A stretch of DNA of 64,000 nucleotides. Source: a bacterium. Its GTDB lineage: Bacteria > Sumerlaeota > Sumerlaeia > MVZB01. The position numbers and the translations under genes were made by a program. Location: assembly GCA_021372575.1 (NCBI GenBank), contig JAJFUE010000142.1:1-64000 (forward strand). Reading direction: 5' to 3'. Below are positions 37,232-45,238 of this stretch, one piece after another (position 1 is the stretch's first letter; each line of letters opens with the position of its first letter). Below the pieces are notes generated by a model. It did no database searches. It worked only from the letters and a program-made list of their open reading frames with translations, and was not told the DNA's origin.

Positions 37232-40200
37232 TCATTTAAATCGTAACGGGTGGATGCCGACGCCCATCTCGCTGGTTTTTTCGGTATCGAACGTCCGATC
37301 GACGATGACTGTTAATTCCAGCGGACTTCCCACCAGACCCCGAATATCCAATGCGTGCTCGGAATAACCGGGCTTTGTGATTTTGAAGACCTCTTTGCGT
37401 CGTTTCAGCGGACTGTAAAACGACTGCGCGCCGTAAATATGCACGGTGACTTCGAGCGGCCTCGCCGGCGAGACATCGGGATGGCCGACCGTGATCGGCA
37501 CCACAACCCTGCCGCCGCCCGGGACGAAATGAAAATGCCCGGCGCGCCGCGTCCAGTTCACGAATTCCCCGCGCGCAATTTCAGTCGGGTGCATGTTGGC
37601 CATCGTGGTTTGCCGCAGGATGATGTTGCCGAGCGGCCTTTGCTTCGATTCCAATCCGGCCTTCTTCGCAAGCGCATCGGCAACCGGCGGCAACGCGGCC
37701 TGCGCGATCAGCGCGTGGCCGATGCGATTGGGGTGCCGCTCGTCGCTGTGCCCGTTGACAAGGTCGATCCAATGAAGCTGGCGTTTGAGCGCGTATTGGT
37801 TCGCGGCGGGCAGCGCCTCGATCGGCGTGATGCCGATCTCGCGCCAGAGATCGACCACGCGCTGGTGAATCGGCAGGAGCGGCACCTTGACCGGCATGAT
37901 CGGTGGCATGTCCTCGAACACGAGCAACCCGAAAATTGGGATGTTGCGCTCGCGGCAGACTCGGGCCATGTCGCGATACGATCTCTCGACGGCCGTCCAT
38001 CCGGTGGCCGGGAAGCTCGGGTGGCGCAGCCGGTCGTCCTGGCCGAGGAAATAAAACGCGCGCGCGTCGGTGCCGCCGCCGCTGAAGATTTCCGGCAGAT
38101 GCGCCGTCAGCAGCGTGGTCGAGAACAGGAACTCGGGCTTGGGAAGCGTCATGATCGTCTGGACGTCGTTCTGGTCGAACTGGACGATGACGGCGTCGGG
38201 CTGAAGGTCCAGGCCGCGCGCAAGCAGCAGTTCGGCCTGCTGGCTGGTGTTGTAGCCGGGCGTGCCGGTGTTGATGAATTCGACCTTCCAATCGGGGCCC
38301 ATGAAGCTGTTGCACTCGGCCTCGAGCAGGTCCATGTAAGTCTCCTGCCGATGGACGCCGAAGCCGAACATGGTCGAGTCGCCGAGCCCCAGCACGCGCA
38401 GCGTGCGCCGGGACTTGGCGCGATCGACGGGATCGTCGCGAAAGCCCATGCCGTTGATTCCGACGTCCGCGTTCTGGAAGACGCCCTTCGCGCCGGGCCG
38501 CAGCCTGAACCCGATTTTTGGGTCGGGATCGGGCGTGAGAAGTTGCGGCAGTTGGATGGTCGCGCGTTCGTTCGGCGGCGGTCCGGCGGGCTCGTTGGCG
38601 AGTTGGCCGCGATACGCGAACGTCAGGAGCACGCGCAGGCTCATTTCAAGCGCCGGCCATGCCATCGCGCAAACGATCAACACCGCCGCGAACCGGAACC
38701 ACGCGCGCTTCTTTTCGGAAATGATCGTTTTCACGCCCGATCCGCGCCGGCGTTTTCCGTTGCGCGAGATCAGCATCAACCCGGCGACGCCGGAGAGCAA
38801 AACAAACGTCGAGAGGCTCGCCAGCCGCGCGATTTTTTCCGGGCGCGAAAGGATCGGCCTGGGCACCTCCGCCGCGATGTTTACGATCGAGGTGATGTTT
38901 TCCGTCACCGCCACGATCGCGCGGCTGTCGGGGAAATACGCCGCGCACCGGGGCGGCAGGTCGAACTTGTGGCGGAACACTTCGACGCCCGCCGGCGCGT
39001 CCCAAATGATGAACGAGCCGTCGTCGGACGCCGTCATGAACGTGCGGCCGTCGGGCGCGGACGCGGCGCTGCGAACCGGCCCCGTGTGGCCCGGCAGTTT
39101 CCGGACAAGCCGCCCGTTGGCAAGGTCGCGGATTTGCGGCTGGTTTTCGAGCGTGCCCACGATGACTTCGCGTCCGCCCGGCAGGAACGCGACCGCCTGA
39201 ACCGGCGAGCCCGCATCCATCGCGCGAACAAGCTTTCCGCCGGCGAGATCCCACAGCCGGATCGTTCCGTCATCGGAACCGGTTAAAAGACGAAGATTGT
39301 CGCGCGAGAAACAGACGGAACGCACGCGCGCGGCATGGCCGCTCAGGCAGAACTTCTGTTTGCCGGTTTGGGCGTCCCAGACGCGCGCGGTTTGGTCGTC
39401 GCTTCCGGTCGCGACCATGCTTCCATCGGGAGAAAACGCCGCGCAGCGAACGGCGCCCGCGTGGCCTTTCAGGACGTGAACCGGCTCGGCCCGGCGTATC
39501 TTCCAGACGCGCGCGGTACGGTCGGTCGATCCGGTCGCGATCAACCTGCCGTCGGGCGAACAGGCGATCGACGTCACCGGCCCGCCGTGCCCGATCATGG
39601 TTGCGTCCCACGAGTATTCCCGGTCGGGATCGATGACGATCGCGTTGTGATTGGCGAGGCCGACCGCGATCTGTTTTTTGCCGGCGGCGCATGCGAGCGC
39701 AATGTCCTGCCCGGCGTCATAGCGCTTCACGAGCTCGCCGCTTCCTGCATCCCACAGCGCGAGCGTTTTGTCGTAAGACCCGGTCAGGATCCGCCTGCCG
39801 TCCGGGGTGAAGATGGCGTGCAGGATGAAATCGTCGTGCTTGATCGTGCGCATCAGCGCGCCCGTCGCCGTGTCCCACACCCTTGCGGTGTGATCCCACG
39901 AAGCGGTGAGGATTTTCGAGCCGTCCGGCGAGAACACGGCCGAGTGGATGCCCTGCGTGTGGCCGGAGAACGTGCGGATGAGCCGCCCCGATGCGCGATC
40001 CCATAGCTTCGCGGTTTTATCGAACGAGGCCGTCAGGATCGTTTTGCCGTCTGGCGAAAAAAACGCCGTCTGGATTCCGTCAGCATGTCCAACGAGCCGC
40101 GTCACGATCCGGCCCGTGGCCGCGTCCCACACGATCGCGACGTTGTCGTAGCCGCATGTCAGGACCTGCTTGGCGTCGCGATCGAAGACCGCGTATTCGA

Positions 40201-40681
40201 CGATCTTCTTGTGGCCTTTGAACGTGCGCAGGAGCTCGCCGGTTTGCGCGTCCCACAGCCTGACGGTCTTGTCCCACGAGGCGGTCAGGGCCAGTTTGCC
40301 GTCCGGGGAAAAGATGGCGCTGTGGACCAGCCCCGTGTGGCCGCGCAGCGAAAGGATCTCGCTGCCGGTTCGCGCGTCCCAGATTTTGGCGACGTTATCG
40401 AAGCCGCCCGTGATCAGCCGGCGGCCGTCGGAGGAGAACGCGACCGACTCGACCCAGTCGCGGTGTCCGGAAAGGTATAACAGCCGCCGGCCGGTGCGGG
40501 CGTCGAGCACCTGGGCGCCTGTGCTGTCCGAGAACGCGATGCGCGATTGGTCGGGCGAGATATCAACGTTGACGGCCTGGCCGAAATCGATCGTGCGGAC
40601 CGATTCGGCGCGCGAGGGCAGGATCGCGATGAACAGCAGGGCCAGGGCGAGCACGCCGGCCGGGAATCCTGTTCTCGTCAA
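37232..40681 (-). CDS. WD40 double propeller fused to transmembrane segment and SGNH/GDSL hydrolase
   Basis: About 1149 aa from a proposed TTG at 40681 that opens a signal-type helix (VLALALLFIAILPSRA); a Met 45 codons upstream gives an implausible leader. About residues 30-620: fourteen WD40 repeats (e.g. GHTGLVHSAIFSPDGKLAL...), enough for two seven-bladed propellers. Two hydrophobic helices follow (FVLLSGVAGLMLI; AAVLIVCAMAWPALEM). Then comes an SGNH hydrolase: GLGDSTMFGFG (nucleophile Ser), FDQNDVQ (block III Asn) and DERHPNRIGH (Asp-His pair). A C-terminal beta-sandwich (about 130 aa) ends the protein. Probably an envelope-anchored esterase or O-acetyl transferase/esterase with a scaffold domain. 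Confidence 0.82.
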   Translation of the reverse strand: MTRTGFPAGVLALALLFIAILPSRAESVRTIDFGQAVNVDISPDQSRIAFSDSTGAQVLDARTGRRLLYLSGHRDWVESVAFSSDGRRLITGGFDNVAKIWDARTGSEILSLRGHTGLVHSAIFSPDGKLALTASWDKTVRLWDAQTGELLRTFKGHKKIVEYAVFDRDAKQVLTCGYDNVAIVWDAATGRIVTRLVGHADGIQTAFFSPDGKTILTASFDKTAKLWDRASGRLIRTFSGHTQGIHSAVFSPDGSKILTASWDHTARVWDTATGALMRTIKHDDFILHAIFTPDGRRILTGSYDKTLALWDAGSGELVKRYDAGQDIALACAAGKKQIAVGLANHNAIVIDPDREYSWDATMIGHGGPVTSIACSPDGRLIATGSTDRTARVWKIRRAEPVHVLKGHAGAVRCAAFSPDGSMVATGSDDQTARVWDAQTGKQKFCLSGHAARVRSVCFSRDNLRLLTGSDDGTIRLWDLAGGKLVRAMDAGSPVQAVAFLPGGREVIVGTLENQPQIRDLANGRLVRKLPGHTGPVRSAASAPDGRTFMTASDDGSFIIWDAPAGVEVFRHKFDLPPRCAAYFPDSRAIVAVTENITSIVNIAAEVPRPILSRPEKIARLASLSTFVLLSGVAGLMLISRNGKRRRGSGVKTIISEKKRAWFRFAAVLIVCAMAWPALEMSLRVLLTFAYRGQLANEPAGPPPNERATIQLPQLLTPDPDPKIGFRLRPGAKGVFQNADVGINGMGFRDDPVDRAKSRRTLRVLGLGDSTMFGFGVHRQETYMDLLEAECNSFMGPDWKVEFINTGTPGYNTSQQAELLLARGLDLQPDAVIVQFDQNDVQTIMTLPKPEFLFSTTLLTAHLPEIFSGGGTDARAFYFLGQDDRLRHPSFPATGWTAVERSYRDMARVCRERNIPIFGLLVFEDMPPIMPVKVPLLPIHQRVVDLWREIGITPIEALPAANQYALKRQLHWIDLVNGHSDERHPNRIGHALIAQAALPPVADALAKKAGLESKQRPLGNIILRQTTMANMHPTEIARGEFVNWTRRAGHFHFVPGGGRVVVPITVGHPDVSPARPLEVTVHIYGAQSFYSPLKRRKEVFKITKPGYSEHALDIRGLVGSPLELTVIVDRTFDTEKTSEMGVGIHPLRFK

Positions 40682-40875
40682 GGGTGCACAGCTTTCGTCG
40701 CGGGATGCGGTGTGCGATCTCCGATGTTGCAACCTGATGTTGTTTATATGATTCGGGCGCGGAATCAACAACCGGAAACTGGCGGCAAAAAATCGGCCCG
40801 CCTTACCCAAATGCATTCCGAGTGCATGCGTTATGAGTTACCGAAGATGTTGAGTGTCAATCGAGGCTACCCTAT

Positions 40876-41017
40876 CAGGGTGTTGAAATAGTCCCGCAGG
40901 GACGGCCGCTTTCAGCCCGCCACGGCAGTGGCGGGTAAAAAAAAGCCAATATAATCGAGAGTCCCGGAAGGACGACCGAACACGCCAAACCGATAATATT
41001 CATTTTTCAACACCCTG
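40876..41017. mobile_element. 142-bp MITE-like element with 13-bp inverted ends
   Basis: Perfect terminal inverted repeats CAGGGTGTTGAAA (40876-40888) and their complement (41005-41017). They enclose palindromes (CCCGCCACGGCAGTGGCGGG) and two related words (GTCCCGCAGGGACGGCCGC and GTCCCGGAAGGACGACCG). No coding capacity. No clear target duplication. Confidence 0.6.
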
Positions 41018-41088
41018 CTATTGAGTAGAATGTCCCCCCCGAAACCCCAAAGAATATGATTGAACGTTTTGGATATTCAATTCGGCCC

Positions 41089-41182
41089 GAGCGCCGAAGG
41101 CGCGATTCATCCCAGCCTGAGGCGGAGCGAAGCGAAGCCCCAGGAAAAAGCGCCATAAATAATCCGAGCGCTGAAAGCGCGG
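41089..41182. repeat. Compound palindromic repeat, family C (copy 1)
   Basis: GAGCGCCGAAGGCGCG, then CAGCCTGAGGCGGAGCGAAG with AGCCCCAGG, then GAGCGCTGAAAGCGCGG. The same order of words is found at 51382-51480. Confidence 0.8.
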
Positions 41183-41347
41183 CCTCATCCGACTCAAGGC
41201 GAGCCTCTTAAAGCAGTAGCCCGGGCGTGAAAAAGGGATGCGCACTTCACCCGCCGACCACCAAATCAATTAAGTCGATGTCACCGACAGCTACCGGGGG
41301 CGAACCGGCAAACTCCATTTGCCGCTTGACTTAACTTCTCATGGACG

Positions 41348-41554
41348 TCACGGAATTCGCGGAATTCGGCTCGTGGACCGTGGCCGTTTGTTTTTCTGAC
41401 GAAGTGCTTTTTGTTCTATCAACAATTCGGCCGTGCCGCGCGACCAGAAGGCCAATTCCGCTTCGCGTGTCATTCCACGGGTCGTACGCTGGACCTTCTC
41501 GGCGCCCCGGCGCTTCATTGCCACGCAATCAAACGTTTTCCTCTTAATTCCCAT
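41348..41554 (-). CDS. Putative antitoxin partner of the PIN protein
   Basis: 68 aa (MGIKRKTFDCVAMKRRGAEK...). The core 'TFDCV-MKRRGAE-VQ...G-T-EEELAFW--GT-EL' is a small-protein pattern I associate with genes next to PIN-domain toxins. It starts inside the PIN gene's last codons (11-nt overlap) behind a strong GGAGGTGG Shine-Dalgarno, so the toxin comes first and the partner second, reversed from usual vapBC order. The short Arg/Lys-rich C-terminus ends in a repeat (SRIPRIP). The antitoxin role is inferred from context. Confidence 0.65.
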   Translation of the reverse strand: MGIKRKTFDCVAMKRRGAEKVQRTTRGMTREAELAFWSRGTAELLIEQKALRQKNKRPRSTSRIPRIP

Positions 41555-42011
41555 GGCCCGCCACCTCCAAGGGTGAATAAATTTGGATCGCTCCAAACCC
41601 TTGCAGGGTATTGACTGCATTATATAACGGGATTTTTTCGTAGTGCACGATATGTTTGAAGTTCCAACTCACAATCATGGTGTATCCGGCGACGGTGGCC
41701 ATGGCGACGTGCAGGGCGTCATCCGTCCAGCGAGGCGAGAGGATGCCTGCCTTCTGATAGGCATCGCGCAAACGCAGGGCGTCCTCGGTGATCGCGGCGA
41801 CTTCCGCTATGCGCAGCATTTCCCGGAACAGGTCGCGCACCGCCCTTGGCGCATCCTCGATCTCTTTACGCACGACTTCCGAGGTAACGATCTGGAACGC
41901 TCCCGAGCGGATGGCGTCAAATAAACGCAAGCTGGCTGCGCTGAATTCATCGTCGAACGCGCCGCCGAAAACAGAAGTATCCGCATAGATCCTGGGAATC
42001 GGTTTGCTCAC
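41544..42011 (-). CDS. PIN-domain protein, VapC-like toxin
   Basis: 155 aa. PIN-fold acidic residues: Asp11 (IYADTSVFGG), Glu45/Glu50 (TSEVVRKEIE) and Asp97/Asp98 (RWTDDALHVAMA), with a final SWNFKHI block typical of this PIN branch. Such proteins are Mg-dependent RNases. The GTG start at 42011 is 8 nt from AGAGGTGG; the ATG further upstream would add an unrelated tail. A palindrome CGCAC-GAATT-GTGCG (42029-42043) just upstream could be the autoregulatory operator. Forms a pair with the overlapping 68-aa gene. Confidence 0.82.
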   Translation of the reverse strand: MSKPIPRIYADTSVFGGAFDDEFSAASLRLFDAIRSGAFQIVTSEVVRKEIEDAPRAVRDLFREMLRIAEVAAITEDALRLRDAYQKAGILSPRWTDDALHVAMATVAGYTMIVSWNFKHIVHYEKIPLYNAVNTLQGFGAIQIYSPLEVAGHGN

Positions 42012-42320
42012 GAACCCGCCACCTCTTGCGCACGAATTGTGCGTCCCCTTCCCTTTAAAAATCAACGGCATTATGAAAGCCAACCGCGTCGGATCGAAAA
42101 CATAGGAAGTAGCAAGCCTATTGGTTCGATTGTCCCCTTTTCTCGCTTATTTACACTGGCTCGCCCGGCAATAAACGAAATTCAAATTGACTTTTTTCCT
42201 TTTCCGAAGAGAATCGCTCGCATGGCCGTAATCGTCACTTGCGTCCGTCATGGCTTCTTTTGTCGCATGTTCGGTTGCGCCATCACCATGATGTCTCATT
42301 GCGAACGAAAGGGATGTCTT
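42012..42320. promoter_or_regulatory. Divergent promoter region
   Basis: 309 nt between the PIN gene and the beta-helix gene. 42029-42043 is an inverted repeat CGCAC-GAATT-GTGCG next to the PIN start. For the plus strand, TTGACT (42187-42192), a 17-nt spacer and AGAATC (42210-42215) make a reasonable sigma-70 promoter. AAAGGGATG precedes the ATG at 42321. Confidence 0.5.
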
Positions 42321-43580
42321 ATGAAAGCAACGATTTGCACCGCCGCTATCTTGCTGTTCATTTCGATTGCCGCCCCCGCCATGGCCGCTGATAACGCCAT
42401 GTTCGATTATCAGGGTCGAGTGCTTGTGCAGGGGATTCCTTATACCGGAACCGGGCAGATGAAAGTCGCAATCGTCGCGGGTACGAGCCCGCTGTTCAGC
42501 TTGTGGTCCAACGACGGCACGAGCGTCGCCGGCTCGGAGCCGACCGGCTCGTTCAGCATTTCGGTCGTGGGCGGCGTTTTTAACGCGCTCATCGGCGATA
42601 CCAATATCATGGACGCCATCCCGACGATCATGTTCAACCGCGATGACGAACTTAAGGTGCGCGTCTGGTTCAACGACGGCAGCCACGGTTTTCAATTGCT
42701 TACCCCGGACCGGCGCCTGACCAACCCGCGCCGGCTTGGCATCACCGAGGCTCAAACCACCACAACCCTTTACGTGAACACCTCGACCGGCGACGACCTC
42801 AACAGCGGTCTCTCGGCGACCACGGCAAAGAAGACGATCCAGGCTGCCGTGAGTATGGTCCCCTCGAGGGTCTTCAATAATTTCACGATCCGCGTGGCGA
42901 CAGGTGTTTATCGCGAGTCGGTCAAGATCAACAATATTCATGCGGCCAGTCCCGCCCGTTTCCTCATCGTGGGCGATGAGACAACCGTGCCCTCGGATTC
43001 CGCATCGCCTTCTGTGCGGCTCACCGGCACCGACAACGATTCGACTCATGCGATCGCGCGGTCAATAGGGTTCACGTTAGACGGCTGCGGTGAAGTTGAG
43101 GTGAAGGGCTTCTTGATCGATTATTATGGATATTGCGGGGCAAACGTCACTGGCGGTCATGTGTATCTCACGAAATGCAAAGCGACCAATGTGACAAATG
43201 GTTTCAACACGGCTCCGAGCACATGGGTGCAATTCGCCAACTGCTGGGCAAGGTATTGCTCGACCGGTTATGGTGCGAACGGTGGATCGGCAATGGATTT
43301 GATCAGTTGCGGCGTCACCGATTGCACTTCATACGGTGCGCTTGCCCAAGCCAACTGCACCATTGGCCTGTATGGCAATTGCACCTTCAGCCGTAATAGT
43401 TACGCCCTCGGCTGCTGGCAGTACTCGTCGGCATGGTTCGTGGACGGGGCCCACAGCATCACCAACAACACCAACGGCGTGAATCTGCAAATGGAATCGC
43501 TGACACGCATTATCAGCAGGGTGACTTTCTCCGGCAATGGCACGAACACAATCGTGTCCTCCGATTCTCATGCTTATTGA
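42321..43580 (+). CDS. Secreted parallel beta-helix protein (DUF1565-like)
   Basis: 419 aa with a signal peptide (AAILLFISIAAPAMA). Residues 25-140 form an all-beta domain (DYQGRVLVQGIPYTGTGQMKVAI). From about 150, LYVNTSTGDDLNSGLSATTAKKTIQAAV is the typical opening of DUF1565/right-handed beta-helix proteins. Short Asn/Gly/Cys-rich coils follow (SCGVTDCTSYGALAQANCTI). No lyase motif was seen; probably a surface or extracellular structural/binding protein. A strong terminator follows. Confidence 0.85.
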   Translation: MKATICTAAILLFISIAAPAMAADNAMFDYQGRVLVQGIPYTGTGQMKVAIVAGTSPLFSLWSNDGTSVAGSEPTGSFSISVVGGVFNALIGDTNIMDAIPTIMFNRDDELKVRVWFNDGSHGFQLLTPDRRLTNPRRLGITEAQTTTTLYVNTSTGDDLNSGLSATTAKKTIQAAVSMVPSRVFNNFTIRVATGVYRESVKINNIHAASPARFLIVGDETTVPSDSASPSVRLTGTDNDSTHAIARSIGFTLDGCGEVEVKGFLIDYYGYCGANVTGGHVYLTKCKATNVTNGFNTAPSTWVQFANCWARYCSTGYGANGGSAMDLISCGVTDCTSYGALAQANCTIGLYGNCTFSRNSYALGCWQYSSAWFVDGAHSITNNTNGVNLQMESLTRIISRVTFSGNGTNTIVSSDSHAY

Positions 43581-43597
43581 GAAATAAAAACGAAGTC

Positions 43598-43632
43598 AAA
43601 GCCGGCCGCGCAGTCAAAACGCGGCCGGCTTT
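43598..43632. terminator. Intrinsic terminator after the beta-helix gene
   Basis: Perfect 13-bp stem AAAGCCGGCCGCG / CGCGGCCGGCTTT with a 9-nt loop, 17 nt after the stop. Confidence 0.85.
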
Positions 43633-44081
43633 GTAATTTGTATTCATACGATTCCGGCATTTGTTCTCAAGAGTCCACCCAAGCCAGTGCACACGTGATT
43701 CTCGTATGCATTTTTTGGGCGAAGTCAATGAAAGATGAAAGATGAGATACCCGGCGGGCGGGCCGGGTATCGCGGCTCCGGGAGTGGCTCGAAGCTGAGT
43801 GCGATCATATACCTAAAAGTTAGAATAAGTCTATTCCCTTACAGGCCATTAGGAAACTTATGACACTTAATTTTAAAAATAATTAAAAAATGCAAACACG
43901 AAATACACGAAAGAAGAGCATGAAAAAACACGAAAAGAAGCGAGGGCAAGTTCGGGCCGGTGACGGTGATCCCGGGCGCGGCGCTCTTCGAATTCGATCC
44001 TATTTATTAGAGCGTCCCCGAAACCCGAGTCAGTGCCATTCGAGAGCGTCTCCGAAACTCCGAAACTCATTCCTGGAGATA
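43633..44081. repeat. 449-nt spacer with repeats, AT-rich
   Basis: GAAAGATGA units (43730-43745) run into a hairpin GATACCCGG/CCGGGTATC (43746-43771). CACGAAATACACGAAAG-type repeat lies at 43893-43935, and GCGTC(C/T)CCGAAAC-type units at about 44010-44065. The rest is AT-rich without a gene. Confidence 0.65.
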
Positions 44082-44603
44082 TTAGTGAATCCATTCTTCA
44101 GCCATCTTATATGCTTCGACTAACATTGGATCATCTCTCCAATAGAGGAACTTTAGTCTAATATCCACATCTTCAAACAAATGCTCAAGAATACCTGTGA
44201 TTATGCATATCTTAACATCCTCATCAAGAATGAATTCTTTATAGAAGCATTCCAACCAATAGACAAAGTCGTTCACGATCTTTTCCTCATGACTTCTCTT
44301 CAGCTCTATTAACCAATTCACAAGTTCGTGCGCGGCAATATAACGATTTGGAGCTGTTACGCCGTCCGGATTCTGAATTATGCACCTCTTTGCAAATTCA
44401 AAATGTAAGTCCGTGATTTCTTCAAATGAGAAACAGGACTCCATTTTTTCAAGAACATCGGAATTGGACATCATAGCAATCAGTAAACTAGGTCTATTCA
44501 GATCAGAATCAGCCATTATATCTAAAATAGCTTTCCTATCGTAACTATTCTGAGTCACAAGATACTTTCTTATTACGTTGAGTTTGTTATCTTCATAGCG
44601 CAT
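44082..44603 (-). CDS. Low-GC orphan protein, 173 aa, probably horizontally acquired
   Basis: Base composition is strikingly AT-rich compared with the high-GC chromosome. ATG 44603 is preceded by GAGGTC at good spacing; further upstream reading is repeat DNA. The product is acidic, helical and rich in aromatic residues (MRYEDNKLNVIRKYLVTQNSYDRK... FLYWRDDPMLVEAYKMAEEW). No signal peptide. Size, composition and acidity resemble immunity proteins of polymorphic toxins, but no toxin is adjacent. It lies next to a dead transposase, consistent with a transferred island. Confidence 0.7.
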   Translation of the reverse strand: MRYEDNKLNVIRKYLVTQNSYDRKAILDIMADSDLNRPSLLIAMMSNSDVLEKMESCFSFEEITDLHFEFAKRCIIQNPDGVTAPNRYIAAHELVNWLIELKRSHEEKIVNDFVYWLECFYKEFILDEDVKICIITGILEHLFEDVDIRLKFLYWRDDPMLVEAYKMAEEWIH

Positions 44604-44710
44604 GTTGTTGACCTCACGGGTATATGCTATGCCCCAACAGGGAAAATATAATGAATATCGGGGACGGAATATCGGAATATCGGGGGCGTCCATGAGACCA
44701 TATTTTTTTA

Positions 44711-45010
44711 TCAAAACAGCTCAAGCTCATTTTGATCCTCCTCGGCGGGCTTGAGTTTGCGGCCGCGGCGGCGCACTCCGCTCATGCGCCCGAGACGCAC
44801 TTGAATGGCTTCGACAACCGCCTCGCCGGCGCTCGGCCCGTGATTGCTCATCAGGCATCAGCCCCAGACCGAAAGCTGCGCGTCATGGGCCCACACGGCC
44901 AGGTCGGCGAGGTAAAGCTGGCGGTCGCGGTCGCAAAAGAAAACGTCCCGCCGCTGATTGCCGCGATGCGTCACGTGATACGGAGCCCCGGGCAAGACAA
45001 TGCGCGCCAT
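44711..45010 (-). pseudogene. Decayed REP-associated tyrosine transposase (RAYT / Y1_Tnp, IS200-like)
   Basis: Translating the minus strand from ATG 45010 gives MARIVLPGAPYHVTHRGNQ, then RRDVFFCDRDRQLYLADL, the classic RAYT opening. An in-frame TGA (44858-44860) interrupts the usual 'VWAYCLMSNHVHLV' block (LSVWG*CLMSNH). Directly after MSNH the sequence jumps to a basic C-terminal tail (VRLGRMSGVRRRGRKLKP), so the second catalytic His and the tyrosine region are deleted. About 100 codons remain of the usual 200-300. Such enzymes mobilise REP palindromes, which are abundant here. Confidence 0.85.
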
Positions 45011-45238
45011 GCGAGCCATGCATCAGGCTTCATCATGATTCCCAATTTTTCAATAAAAAACAAATAATCGCCCATCCCCGATATCCCCCGTCCCCGATAT
45101 CCTCCGCGCCCGGATTCAACAACCGGAAACTGGCGGAAACAGGGGGCTAATACCAAGTCGGGGATGTGTCGATACGTTGGATGACCCCCGGCGCGGCCGG
45201 AGGTTGAACGCGTATTTGACCGGGAAGGACCGACCTCC
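45011..45238. repeat. Spacer with CCCCGATATC repeat
   Basis: 45069-45106 has CCCCGATATCC units, related to the CGGAATATCGGGG words at 44650-44690. 45116-45136 is the exact second copy of the 21-nt word at 40766-40786. The leader of the PilZ gene follows. Confidence 0.65.

Larger units (their letters stand above)
40682..41347. repeat. 666-nt spacer of palindromic elements
   Basis: Contains a 21-nt word at 40766-40786 repeated exactly at 45116-45136, a MITE-like unit (40876-41017) and a family C palindromic block (41089-41182). AT-rich stretches near 40730-40760 could hold the promoter of the WD40/SGNH gene. No gene was seen. Confidence 0.65.

Noticed and set aside
44732-45067. Plus-strand 111-codon frame in the RAYT region
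   Set aside because: The opposite strand translates into a recognisable decayed RAYT; the plus frame is its shadow.
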